The notes below the pieces were generated by a model. That model was not told the origin of the DNA. It did no database searches and saw nothing but the letters and a program-made list of their open reading frames with translations. 64,000 nt of DNA from JBCBSZ01 sp039818945. Lineage in GTDB: Bacteria; Actinomycetota; Acidimicrobiia; Acidimicrobiales; Poriferisodalaceae. Position 1 is the first letter of the stretch. The number at the start of each line of letters is the position of its first letter. The DNA lies in NCBI GenBank assembly GCA_039818945.1, contig JBCBSZ010000008.1:47416-111415 (forward strand), in the 5' to 3' direction. The position numbers and the translations under genes were made by a program. This document shows, one piece after another, positions 1 through 8,636 of this stretch.

Positions 1-1002
1 GGTCTGGCGCTGGCGGGCGTGGTAGGCGACGGCGAGCACGACGAAGAGACCGACGATCATCGCACCCGGCACGGCGGAGGCGGCCAGGGCGTCGCGCAGC
101 TCGTCGCTGCGGCGCTGGAACTCGCCGAGCAGGTCGTCGGGGGCGAGCAGCAGCGACACCTCCGGATCGATGGCGTCGAGGCGGCGGACCACGGCGCGTT
201 GACCCGACCGGAGGTCGTCGACGCGGTCCGGCGTGATGCCCTCGCCCGAGCCGACCACGTACCACTGCGCACCGGCGATCACCGGCGGCCGCCCCGCGTC
301 CAGCTCGTCGATGACGGTCGGCAGGTCGGTGAGCAACTCGTCGACCAGGTTGCTCGGATCGACGATCCACCGGCGGTCGTCGGCGTCGATCGGGCTCCAG
401 ACGCCGGACACGACGATCTCGACGGCCCGCCGGCCGTCGTCGATCGCGACCACCGGGTCGACGAGGGTGAGCGGATCGCCGACGTCGACGTCGAGCGTCT
501 CGGCCAGGGGTTCCGCGACGAGCACGCCGATCCCCTCGACGGTGCTCGGCACCTCGCCGCGGACCCGGATGAGATCGCCGAGCTCGGCGATGGCCGACAC
601 CGCGAGCGGGCCGAGCTGCTCGCCGCTCGCACCGACGGCCTCGAAGCGCCGGGTGCGGAGCCGGACGTCGGTCCTCGTCACCTCGACGCCGAGGCGGTCG
701 ATGCGGTCGGTCCGGAGCTCCTCGTCGATCGGCACCAGCTCGGACCAGCGGGCCGGCTGGTCGGCGCGGTCGGCGGCGAAGAAGTAGGCGAACTGGGGTC
801 GGGGCGCCTCGGGGTCGTCGGCCGCGATGTCGTCGAGCACCCCCTGGGAGGCGACGGCGGTGTACACGGGGACGACCGCGACGACGGAGAAGAAGACCCC
901 GAGCCCGAGGACGAGGGCGACGACGGCGAGAGCGTGGGCGCGGAGGCGGGCGGCGAGCCGGGTGGCCACCCCCATCGCCCGCCCCGGCGGCGTGGTCGTC
1001 AT
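1..1002 (-). CDS. MacB/FtsX-type ABC transporter permease, N-terminal part (cut by window edge)
   Basis: The frame read leftward from ATG at 1002 stays open to the window edge, giving about 334 residues. One hydrophobic helix lies at about residues 24-44, followed by a roughly 260-residue extracytoplasmic domain rich in Asp and Val, and a second hydrophobic stretch (GAMIVGLFVVLAVAY) begins just before the edge. A first helix followed by a large outer domain is the MacB/FtsX permease plan, here acting in the cell membrane. The ATG overlaps the stop of the adaptor lipoprotein gene (ATGA, 1002-999), so the two are translationally coupled. The ATPase is not in the window. Substrate unknown. Confidence 0.75.
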   Translation of the reverse strand, partial: MTTTPPGRAMGVATRLAARLRAHALAVVALVLGLGVFFSVVAVVPVYTAVASQGVLDDIAADDPEAPRPQFAYFFAADRADQPARWSELVPIDEELRTDRIDRLGVEVTRTDVRLRTRRFEAVGASGEQLGPLAVSAIAELGDLIRVRGEVPSTVEGIGVLVAEPLAETLDVDVGDPLTLVDPVVAIDDGRRAVEIVVSGVWSPIDADDRRWIVDPSNLVDELLTDLPTVIDELDAGRPPVIAGAQWYVVGSGEGITPDRVDDLRSGQRAVVRRLDAIDPEVSLLLAPDDLLGEFQRRSDELRDALAASAVPGAMIVGLFVVLAVAYHARQRQT

Positions 1003-2003
1003 CGGAGGAGCACGAGCTGACCTGCTCGGAGCTCGCCCTCGACCTCGGCGACGGCATCACCGACGAGGCGCACCTCGACGTCGACCCGCACGAGCTCGCC
1101 GTCGTCATCGGCGAGCACGAAGGTCGTGCCGTCGTCGCGCAACGCGTCGACCGGGACCGACACGGTCGCGGTGCCGACGTCGACGTCGACCTCGACGTCC
1201 ACGCGGTTGCCGTCGACCAGGGCCGGTACCTCGTCGAAGAGGAAGCGGACGATGCTCGTCGCCCCGTCGTCCTCGGTGCGCACGACCCGCTCGGTGGGCG
1301 GGGCGAGCCGTGCAGGCGTGACCTCGCCGACGTCGCCGCGCTCGATGACGAGCGCGTCGCCCGAGCCGGCCTCGATCGGGCCGAGCAGCGGCGTCGGGAC
1401 GGTGGCGTGGACCTCGACCTCGGAGGTCTCGCCCATCGTCGCCAACTCGGCGCCGCCCTCGACCCGTGCCCCGACGGTCGCCGACACCGAGCTCACCGCC
1501 CCCGTCGCCGGTGCCTCGACCGTGAGCAGCCGGGGCGACGAGCCGCCCACCTCGGCAGCGACCCGGGCCGCAGCCGCGTCGCGGGCATCGAGGAGGTCCC
1601 CGATGACGTCGGGCGTCGGTCGTTCGGCGAGGGCGGCGTCGAGGGCGAGGATCGCCCGCTCCAGCTCGTCGAGGGCGGGCGACGTGGGCCGCATCGTCAC
1701 GAGGACCTCGCCGGACTCCACGGCGTCGCCCCGCCGGATCGCGACGTCGGTGACGCGTCCGGTCACCGGTGCCGTGATCGAGCGGGTCGTCCGCACCACC
1801 ACGACGCCGGCGACGAGGGCTCGATCGGTCGCCGTGTCGTCGCCGACCCGACCCCACGAGTCCGGGTCGATCGTCGTGTCGACCTCGACGGGTGCACCGA
1901 CGCCGGACCGCTCGGGCGTGGGCGCCGCCACGCAGGCGCCCAGGCTGGCCGCCACCGCCACGACGAGCAGCGCACGACGGGCGGGGATCATCGAGCCCAG
2001 CAT
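999..2003 (-). CDS. lipoprotein periplasmic-adaptor (HlyD/MacA-like) subunit of ABC exporter
   Basis: 334 residues. The N-terminus has a lipoprotein signal with lipobox LGAC around residues 21-24. After a short linker come a biotinyl-lipoyl-like half motif (APVTGRVTDVAIRRGDAV), a helical hairpin segment (about 105-150) and the second half (VEAPATGAVSSVSATVG), then beta-rich domains. That is the membrane-fusion-protein architecture of MacA/HlyD proteins, anchored here by lipid on the outer face of the cell membrane. It precedes and overlaps the MacB-type permease gene by 4 nt. Start could also be the ATG at 1991, which gives a shorter signal peptide. Confidence 0.8.
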   Translation of the reverse strand: MLGSMIPARRALLVVAVAASLGACVAAPTPERSGVGAPVEVDTTIDPDSWGRVGDDTATDRALVAGVVVVRTTRSITAPVTGRVTDVAIRRGDAVESGEVLVTMRPTSPALDELERAILALDAALAERPTPDVIGDLLDARDAAAARVAAEVGGSSPRLLTVEAPATGAVSSVSATVGARVEGGAELATMGETSEVEVHATVPTPLLGPIEAGSGDALVIERGDVGEVTPARLAPPTERVVRTEDDGATSIVRFLFDEVPALVDGNRVDVEVDVDVGTATVSVPVDALRDDGTTFVLADDDGELVRVDVEVRLVGDAVAEVEGELRAGQLVLLR

Positions 2004-2075
2004 CGCACCTGCGCCTCGGGTGACCGGGGTCCATTCCCCATTCCGCTCGAACCGGTCGTCGACGATGCTCGACCC

Positions 2076-3275
2076 ATGCGACGCCCCATCGCCCTCCTCG
2101 CCATCGCCGTCCTGCTCGCAGCCTGCGGGACCGAGGACAGGTCATCGTCGGCGACGACGGCGGTCGGGCCCTCCGAGAGCAGCACGACGACCGCCGCACC
2201 GCAGGAGACGACCGTCACCACGGCCGCGCCGGCCGACGACACGACCCCGACGACCGCCCCGGAGGTGGCGCCACGGCTGCCTCCGCCGACCGGAGCCCGG
2301 TTCGCGGACCGCGACACGGCGCCGTTCATCCTCGAGTCGACCGGCGTCTCGCCCGACGGCGAACTGGTCGTCGGTGTCGGCCCGGCGGGAGGGCTCTGTC
2401 GGGCCTCGACGCAGCGGCCGGACGTCGTGGACTGGTGCGCCGACATCGAGACCGAGGACCTCTTCGGGATCCGGTGGGGCCCCGGCGGAGAGGTGCTCGT
2501 CGGCGTGAGCGAGCAGGGGTGGACGGTGGTCGACGCTGCCGGAGAACTGACCCAGCTGCCGTCGGTCGCTGGTGACCTCGACTGGTCGCCGGACGGGACT
2601 CGGTTGATCGGAGTGGAACAGGACCTGGATCTCGAGGCCTTCGAGGTGCTGCGATCGGAGCTCGTGATCATCGACGTCGCCGACGGCAGCGTGGAGCGCA
2701 CCGGCATCGACACGATCGAGTGGATGAACCACCTGCGCTGGCTCGACGACGATCTGGTGGTGGTCGTCGGCCGGACCGAGCTCCCCGGGACGCCTCGGAT
2801 CGATCTGGTCGACCTGAGCGCCGGTTCGACGGTCCGGAGCCGGGAGTACCCCGAGGTCCGGATGCTCGGTCCCGAGGACCTGGACGTCGGTCGCGGAGTG
2901 CTGCTGTTCGCCACCGACGAGGGCCTGGCCCTGTACGACGTCGACACCGGCGATCTGACCGTCGTGCCCGACCCGGTGGTGGACGGTTCGACGATCGGCA
3001 TGTACGACTCCGAGCTCGCGCCGGGCGGTGCCGCGTTGCTGGCCTTCGGCAACTACCGGAACGCCGACGACCGGTTCCGCCTCGCGCTCGGGACCGTCGC
3101 CATCGACCTGGAGGCGGGGACCGTGGGCGAGTGGGAGCTGCTGCAGGTCTGGCCGGGGGACGAGCCGATCAGGCCGCACGACGGCGGCGACTCCTTGCGC
3201 TGGGTCGACGGTGAACTCGCCTTCGCCGTGACCGACGGATCCAGGACGCTCATCGAGATCGAGCTGACCCGGTGA
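2076..3275 (+). CDS. lipoprotein with WD/beta-propeller-like repeats
   Basis: 399 residues. The signal ends in lipobox LAAC (about residues 14-17), followed by a Ser/Thr/Ala-rich linker to about residue 70. The rest holds repeated blades such as VSPDGELVVGVG, LDWSPDGTRLIGV and ALYDVDTGDLTVV, resembling a TolB/WD40-like propeller. It is probably a surface-anchored protein of unknown ligand. I chose ATG 2076 because it places the signal peptide first; longer in-frame versions run antisense through the adaptor gene. It is divergent from the exporter operon with 72 nt between. Function not recognised. Confidence 0.75.
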   Translation: MRRPIALLAIAVLLAACGTEDRSSSATTAVGPSESSTTTAAPQETTVTTAAPADDTTPTTAPEVAPRLPPPTGARFADRDTAPFILESTGVSPDGELVVGVGPAGGLCRASTQRPDVVDWCADIETEDLFGIRWGPGGEVLVGVSEQGWTVVDAAGELTQLPSVAGDLDWSPDGTRLIGVEQDLDLEAFEVLRSELVIIDVADGSVERTGIDTIEWMNHLRWLDDDLVVVVGRTELPGTPRIDLVDLSAGSTVRSREYPEVRMLGPEDLDVGRGVLLFATDEGLALYDVDTGDLTVVPDPVVDGSTIGMYDSELAPGGAALLAFGNYRNADDRFRLALGTVAIDLEAGTVGEWELLQVWPGDEPIRPHDGGDSLRWVDGELAFAVTDGSRTLIEIELTR

Positions 3276-3301
3276 GCCCGGCGCTCGCTCGCTCGAGGAT
3301 C

Positions 3302-3327
3302 TGAAGAGGTTCTCAAGACCGTCTTCA
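3302..3327 (+). terminator. short hairpin after the propeller lipoprotein gene
   Basis: TGAAGAGGT (3302-3310) pairs with ACC-G-TCTTCA (3318-3327) with one bulged G and a 7-nt loop. It lies 26 nt after the stop at 3275. It lacks a T-run, so it could instead be an operator for the downstream sigma gene. Confidence 0.35.
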
Positions 3328-3406
3328 CGACTCGGCGGGGATCCGCGGCGAAGACTGGGGTCGTTCGCCCGCGTCGCCATGGCGCCCCACGACCGGAGGA
3401 GGGCCG

Positions 3407-4036
3407 ATGTCGACCGCGACGATGACGACGCTGCCCCGACCTGCCGCCCCGGTCGAACCGTCCGGCTCCTCACCCGACACCGTGCCGCAGCGCCTCGCCG
3501 CCGGCGACGAGTCGGTGATCGTCGAGCTGTACCGGACCTTCGGCGGGCGCGTCCTCGGCCTCGCGCTGCGGGTGCTCGCCGACCGCCAGCTCGCCGAGGA
3601 GGCCGTGCAGGAGACCTTCGTGCGGGTGTGGCGCCGAGCCGAGACCTTCGACCCCACCCGCGAGATCGAGCCGTGGCTGTTCCGGATCGCCCGCAACACC
3701 GCCTACGACCTGGCCCGGGCGCGCTCGGCTCGGCCGCGATCGCAGTTCGGTGACCCCGAGCCGGTGTTGGGCTCGGCGGTGCAGGTCGACGACCGCTCCG
3801 ACCCGGAGCTCGCGACCGAGACCCTCGAGCTGCAGTGGGAGATCAGGGCGGCGGTCGACGCGCTGCCCGAGCTCGAGCGCGAGGTCGTGCGGCTCCAACA
3901 CCTGTGCGGCCTGACCCATCGCGAGGTCGCCGACCGACTCGGCATCAGCGTCGGGACCGTGAAGTCGCGGTCCCACCGGGCCCACGGGCGGCTCGCCGCA
4001 GCGCTCGCCGACGCCCGTTCGGCGCTCAGCGCGTGA
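3407..4036 (+). CDS. ECF-family RNA polymerase sigma factor
   Basis: 209 residues. Region 2 spans about residues 36-105 (AEEAVQETFVRVWRR, followed by IEPWLFRIARNTAYD), and region 4 about 148-198 (LPELEREVVRLQHLCGL then GISVGTVKSRSHRAHGRL, the recognition helix-turn-helix). This is the two-domain layout of ECF sigma factors, which direct RNA polymerase to a small regulon. A strong ribosome site (GGAGGAG, around 3395) supports the start. No anti-sigma gene follows; instead the convergent regulator/hydrolase gene overlaps its 3' end by 11 nt. How its activity is controlled cannot be told from here. Confidence 0.9.
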   Translation: MSTATMTTLPRPAAPVEPSGSSPDTVPQRLAAGDESVIVELYRTFGGRVLGLALRVLADRQLAEEAVQETFVRVWRRAETFDPTREIEPWLFRIARNTAYDLARARSARPRSQFGDPEPVLGSAVQVDDRSDPELATETLELQWEIRAAVDALPELEREVVRLQHLCGLTHREVADRLGISVGTVKSRSHRAHGRLAAALADARSALSA

Positions 4037-5228
4037 CGTCGGGTCGTGCGAGGAAGCCCTCGACGGCGTCGAGGAACATCGGCCACGCCGGCTCGTCGGC
4101 CTGCAGGATGTGGTTGCGCGACGGCAGCGACACCAGCTCCGCACCGGGGATGAGGCTGGCGAGCTCCCGGGCGTTCTCGGCCGGCACCCGCAGCTCGTCG
4201 CGGGAGTGGAGCAGCAACGTCGGGCACTCGACGACGGGCGCCACCCCGGTGACGTCGATGTGGGCGAAGGTCTCCAGGAACCGGACCGCGTTGGCCGCCG
4301 AGGTGGTGCGGGCCTGCAGGGCGGTGAACTCCAGCCACTGCTCGCGGCTGCCGTCGGGGATGAACTGCGTGGCGAACACCTGCATGAACGACGAGTCCTC
4401 GATGCCCCAGCCGACCCGGGCGAGCTCGAGGTCAAGCGCGGCCGCGCGCAGCTCGGCGTCGGAGCGGGCACGGACGAGACGTCCCCGGGGGTACGCGCCG
4501 GCGAGCACCAGTGCGCTCACCCGCTCGGGGTGGCGGGCGGCATACGAGATCGCCACGGCAGCGCCCTGCGAGATCCCGAGCAGCGGGAAGCGGTCGAGCC
4601 CCAGGTCGTCGACCACCACGCCGAGGTCGTCGACCCAGGTCCCGAACGTGAAGTCGTCGGTGTCCCACTCCGACAGCCCACAGCCCCGCTCGTCGTAGCG
4701 CACCAGGAACGTGCGCTCGCTCAGCTCCTCGATCCAGTGCCGCCACACGCTGCTCTCGCGGTCGAACTCGATGTGGGTCATCCAGTTCGCCGCCTTGACG
4801 AGTGGCGGACCGTCGCCCGACACGGCATAGGCCAACCGGTCCCCGCCCGACCCCTCGACGAAGCGGATGGAGTCGTGGCCCGGGGTGCGTCGCCGGCGGG
4901 GGCGGGCCGCGGACTCCGGGGCCAGCTCGGCCACGAACTCGTAGCCGCGGCCGAACGCCGTCTTGATGACGGCCTGGCGGGTGCCGTCGTCGCCGAGCGC
5001 CCGCCGTGCGGCGTTGATCCGGGTGGCCAGCGCCGACTCCGAGACGAAGCGGTCGCCCCAGACGGCGTCGAGCAGGTCGTGCTTGGCCACCACCTGACCC
5101 CGGTGGCGGATGAGGTGGAGGATCACGTCGAACACCTGGGGCTCGACATGGACCGGCTCGCCGTCGCGAAGGATCTCGTAGCGCTCGCCGTCGACGACGC
5201 AGCCCCCGAAGACGTACCGCTCACCCAT
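4026..5228 (-). CDS. winged-helix DNA-binding domain fused to alpha/beta hydrolase
   Basis: 400 residues. Residues 1-100 match an OmpR/CadC-type winged helix (PQVFDVILHLIRHRGQVV, then DAVWGDRFVSESALATRI, ending FGRGYEFVA). Residues 118-395 form an alpha/beta hydrolase with nucleophile Ser220 in GISQG, acid Asp344 in HSRDE and His373 in RNH, a complete triad. There is no receiver or membrane segment, so the protein is probably cytoplasmic. A likely reading is a transcription factor whose hydrolase-fold domain senses or destroys a small-molecule ligand; this is inference. It is convergent with the ECF sigma gene (11-nt overlap) and divergent from the big secreted protein. Confidence 0.85.
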   Translation of the reverse strand: MGERYVFGGCVVDGERYEILRDGEPVHVEPQVFDVILHLIRHRGQVVAKHDLLDAVWGDRFVSESALATRINAARRALGDDGTRQAVIKTAFGRGYEFVAELAPESAARPRRRRTPGHDSIRFVEGSGGDRLAYAVSGDGPPLVKAANWMTHIEFDRESSVWRHWIEELSERTFLVRYDERGCGLSEWDTDDFTFGTWVDDLGVVVDDLGLDRFPLLGISQGAAVAISYAARHPERVSALVLAGAYPRGRLVRARSDAELRAAALDLELARVGWGIEDSSFMQVFATQFIPDGSREQWLEFTALQARTTSAANAVRFLETFAHIDVTGVAPVVECPTLLLHSRDELRVPAENARELASLIPGAELVSLPSRNHILQADEPAWPMFLDAVEGFLARPDVTR

Positions 5229-5382
5229 CGACGGTCAGCATGCTCGATGGGCCGGGCCGAGTCATCGCAGGGCCCGTGCCGTCTGATCGCTGCCCGGCGT
5301 TCACCGTCGGGTCACCCTCCCATCAGCCGCGCGCCACCTCGACCGCGAAGACTCCCCGACGGCACGTCACCAGGAGGCCTGC

Positions 5383-8300
5383 ATGCACCGATCAGCCCGC
5401 GCCCGCCGACGGATGAGGACCGGAGCGGTCCTCGCCGCAGGGGCGCTCGTCGCGACCCTCGCCACCCCGTCCGTCGGAGCCCAGGACATCGAGGCCGCCG
5501 GTCTGGCCGGTCCGAGCGACTGGCAGCCCGTGCCCGGCGCAGAGAACTTCAACCGCATCGCCACCCTCGAGGTCGGTGACGGAGAGGACACGAGCGCCCC
5601 GGAGATCATCGCCGCCTACGACGACGACACGAAGCTGATTTTCTCGGACTCGGTTGCCGGTCAGGTCGGCTTCGCCGACATCAGCGATCCGTCGGCCCCG
5701 ACCCTGCTCGACCCCGTCGACGTCGCCGGTGAGCCGACAGCGGTGTCCGTGCTCGGCGACTTCGCGCTCGTCGGCGAGAACACCTCGCCGTCGTTCGTCG
5801 CTCCGGACGGGAACCTGATCATCCTGGACCTCACCACCGACCCGGCGTCGGTCGTGCGCACGATCAACCTGGGCGGGCAGCCCGACTCGGTGGCCGTCGC
5901 CCCCAGCGGCGACTACGCCGCGGTGGTCATCGAGAACGAGCGCGACGAGGACCTCGAGGTCGGTGGCGAGGAGGGCGCGCTCCCCCAGCTCCCCGCAGGT
6001 GAGCTCATCGTCGTCGACACCTCCGATCCCGATCCGCTGAACTGGACCACCTCCACGGTCGCGCTCACCGGTCTGACCGGCGCCAACGAGCCGACCGACC
6101 CCGAGCCGGAGTTCGTCGACATCAACACCGACGACGTCGCGGTGGTCTCGCTGCAGGAGAACAACGCCATCGCGATCGTCGATCTCGCGACCCCGGCGGT
6201 GACCACCAGCTTCTCGGCCGGCGTCGTGGGGCTGCCCAACGTCGACATCACCGAGGACGACGTCATCGACTTCGAGGGGTCGATCGTCCGGGAGCGTCAG
6301 CCCGACGCGGTCTCGTGGATCGGCACGGACTACTTCGCCACCGCCAACGAGGGGGACATCCCGCAGAACGCCGGGACCGAGGGCGGCGACGACGGCGGCA
6401 GCCGCGGCTTCACCGTCTTCGACACCTCGGGCAACGTGGTGTTCGAGTCGGGTGAGGCGCTCGAGTACCTCACGGTCGCCACGGGCCACTTCCCGCTCGG
6501 TCGGGCCGAGAACAAGGGCAACGAGCCCGAGGCCGTCGAGTTCGGCACCTTCGGCGACGACGACTACCTGTTCGTCGGCTCCGAGCGGGCGAGCGTCATC
6601 GCCGTGTACGACATCGACAACCCGCTGGCCCCGGAGCTCCGCCAGGTGCTGCCGGCCGGCATCGGCCCGGAGGGCCTCCTGGCCCTGCCGTCTCGCGACC
6701 TCTTCGTCGTCGCCAACGAGACCGACGACGAGGGCTTCCCGGCGACGGTGATGCTCTACGAGATGTCCGAGGGGGAGCCGAACTACCCGCACCTCATCTC
6801 GGCTCCCGACGGTTCGAACCGTTGGCCCATCCCGTGGGGCGCCCAGTCGGGACTCTCGGCTCACCCGACCGACCCGAACATCGCCTACTCGGTGAGCGAC
6901 TCGTTCTACGCCGACTCGACGATCTTCGAGATCGACCTTTCGACCACTCCGCCCACGATCGTCGACGCGATCGAGCTCGTCGATGGTGACGGCGACCAGA
7001 TCAGCGTCGATCTCGAGGGCGTGGCCGCCACGATCAACGACGACACCGGCGACCTGGAGTTCTGGGTCGCCACCGAGGGTGCGGTGCCGAGCTACGACCC
7101 GGTCGAGGACGGTCCGACGCCGGATCCGTCGACGCCGAACCAGATCCACCGGGTCGCCGGCGACGGCGAGGTGACCTTCTCCGACACGCTGCCCGACGAC
7201 CGTCAGGCCTGCTGGACCGCAAGCGCCGACGACGGCACCAACGACGACCGCCGCAACCTGCGCTTCGGTTTCGAGGGCATCACGGTGGCGCCCGACGGCT
7301 CCATCTGGGTCGCGCAGCAGCGCGAGTGGGACGGCTACGTCGGCACGGTCGGAGGCGTCGACTGCACCCAGTTCAACGATCCTGAGGGCCAGACGAACCT
7401 GTGGCGGTACATCCCGGGCGAGGCCACGCCCGACGCCGCGGTCTGGGAGCAGTACCCGTACTCGCTCGACGATCCGGCGGCAGCCGGTGGGTGGGTCGGC
7501 CTGTCCGAGATCACGGCGTACGGACCGGGCACGGTGCTCGTCGTCGAGCGCGACAACCAGCTGGCCAGCAACGCCGAGGTGAAGCGCATCTACCCGGTGA
7601 GCATCCCGGACACCCCGGGGGCCGTCACGAAGGGAACGGCGCTCGACCTGTTGCCGACGTTGCAGGCCGAGAACGGGAACGTGCTCGACAAGGTCGAGGG
7701 CGCCATGGTCACGACCGCCGGCGAGCTGTGGATCAGCACCGACAACGACGGTGTCGACGACCATCCCGGTGAGAGCCTGCTCATCAACCTCGGTCGGGCC
7801 TTCGAGGCCGTCGACGCCGAGGTCCAGGGGTACTGGATCATCACCGAGACCGGTGCGGTGACCGGCTTCGGCGACGCCCCGGCGCTCGGCGATCAGATCA
7901 CCCTGCCCGAGGGTGCGGTGGTCGTCGACATCGAGGCCAACGCCTCGGGCACCGGCGCCTGGATCCTCGACTCGCTGGGCAACGTCTACAACCTCGGCGA
8001 CGCCGCCGAGGTGGGTCCGGTCAGCCTGCTCGGCCTCTCGGCCGGGGAGTCGCTCGCGGCCATCGCGCCCCGCCCGCAGGGCGACGGTGCGTGGGTGGCG
8101 ACCGACCGCGGCCGCCTGATCGCGCTGGGCAACGCCCCGGTGCTCGGCGGCGTCGAGACCGTCGCCCTCAACGCTCCGATCGTCGACGCGGTCTCCACGG
8201 CGTCGGGTGACGGCGTGTACCTGGCGGCGCCGGACGGTGGCATCTTCGCCATCGGCGACGCCGTGTTCCGGGGCTCGATGGGCGGCACCCCGCTCAACCA

Positions 8301-8577
8301 GCCCGTCGTCAGCATGGCCGTCGACCCCGACGGCGAGGGCTACTGGCTGTTCGCCTCCGACGGTGGCGTGTTCGCCTTCGAGGCGCCCTTCCTCGGCTCG
8401 ATGGGTGGCACCCCGCTCAACGGCCCGATCTTCGAGGGCGTCTCCTACGGCGACGGGTACGTGCTCGTCGGGACCGACGGCGGCGTGTTCAACTTCTCCG
8501 GTGAGCCCTTCGAGGGCTCGCTCGGCGCCGACCCGCCGGGCGACTCGGTGGTGGGCATCGCCGCCTTCGCCCTCTAG
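5383..8577 (+). CDS. giant secreted beta-propeller / phytase-like protein with C-terminal repeats
   Basis: 1064 residues. A basic N-terminus and hydrophobic core ending VGA-Q form a signal peptide (about 1-34). Residues 50-470 hold YVTN/choice-of-anchor-like propeller blades (for example GGQPDSVAVAPSGDYAAVV and IGPEGLLALPSRDLFVV). Residues 470-810 resemble the esterase-like domain of phytase (VSDSFYADSTIFEID; LRFGFEGITVAPDGSIWV). From about 815 six repeats end the protein (GYWIITETGAVTGFGDAP through GYWLFASDGGVFAFEAPF), a repeat type I associate with Acidimicrobiia surface proteins. No sorting signal or terminal helix is seen. Ribosome site CAGGAGG precedes ATG 5383. Substrate unknown. Confidence 0.8.
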   Translation: MHRSARARRRMRTGAVLAAGALVATLATPSVGAQDIEAAGLAGPSDWQPVPGAENFNRIATLEVGDGEDTSAPEIIAAYDDDTKLIFSDSVAGQVGFADISDPSAPTLLDPVDVAGEPTAVSVLGDFALVGENTSPSFVAPDGNLIILDLTTDPASVVRTINLGGQPDSVAVAPSGDYAAVVIENERDEDLEVGGEEGALPQLPAGELIVVDTSDPDPLNWTTSTVALTGLTGANEPTDPEPEFVDINTDDVAVVSLQENNAIAIVDLATPAVTTSFSAGVVGLPNVDITEDDVIDFEGSIVRERQPDAVSWIGTDYFATANEGDIPQNAGTEGGDDGGSRGFTVFDTSGNVVFESGEALEYLTVATGHFPLGRAENKGNEPEAVEFGTFGDDDYLFVGSERASVIAVYDIDNPLAPELRQVLPAGIGPEGLLALPSRDLFVVANETDDEGFPATVMLYEMSEGEPNYPHLISAPDGSNRWPIPWGAQSGLSAHPTDPNIAYSVSDSFYADSTIFEIDLSTTPPTIVDAIELVDGDGDQISVDLEGVAATINDDTGDLEFWVATEGAVPSYDPVEDGPTPDPSTPNQIHRVAGDGEVTFSDTLPDDRQACWTASADDGTNDDRRNLRFGFEGITVAPDGSIWVAQQREWDGYVGTVGGVDCTQFNDPEGQTNLWRYIPGEATPDAAVWEQYPYSLDDPAAAGGWVGLSEITAYGPGTVLVVERDNQLASNAEVKRIYPVSIPDTPGAVTKGTALDLLPTLQAENGNVLDKVEGAMVTTAGELWISTDNDGVDDHPGESLLINLGRAFEAVDAEVQGYWIITETGAVTGFGDAPALGDQITLPEGAVVVDIEANASGTGAWILDSLGNVYNLGDAAEVGPVSLLGLSAGESLAAIAPRPQGDGAWVATDRGRLIALGNAPVLGGVETVALNAPIVDAVSTASGDGVYLAAPDGGIFAIGDAVFRGSMGGTPLNQPVVSMAVDPDGEGYWLFASDGGVFAFEAPFLGSMGGTPLNGPIFEGVSYGDGYVLVGTDGGVFNFSGEPFEGSLGADPPGDSVVGIAAFAL

Positions 8578-8589
8578 TCACGTGAGGCG

Positions 8590-8636
8590 TCGCCGAGGTC
8601 ACCGACCCGCTGTGGCGAGGTCGGTGACCTCGGCGA
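8590..8636. terminator. 18-bp hairpin between convergent genes
   Basis: Perfect inverted repeat: arms 8590-8607 (TCGCCGAGGTCACCGACC) and 8619-8636 with an 11-nt loop. It begins 13 nt after the stop of the secreted-protein gene and covers the stop codon and last codons of the convergent acyltransferase gene, so it probably ends transcription from both sides. Confidence 0.75.

Noticed and set aside
5392..7764. 790-codon open frame on the minus strand inside the giant secreted-protein gene
   Set aside because: It is the antisense of a well-supported gene; very high GC makes antisense and shifted frames stay open, and its product is a low-complexity Arg/Val/Gly/Asp string without domains.
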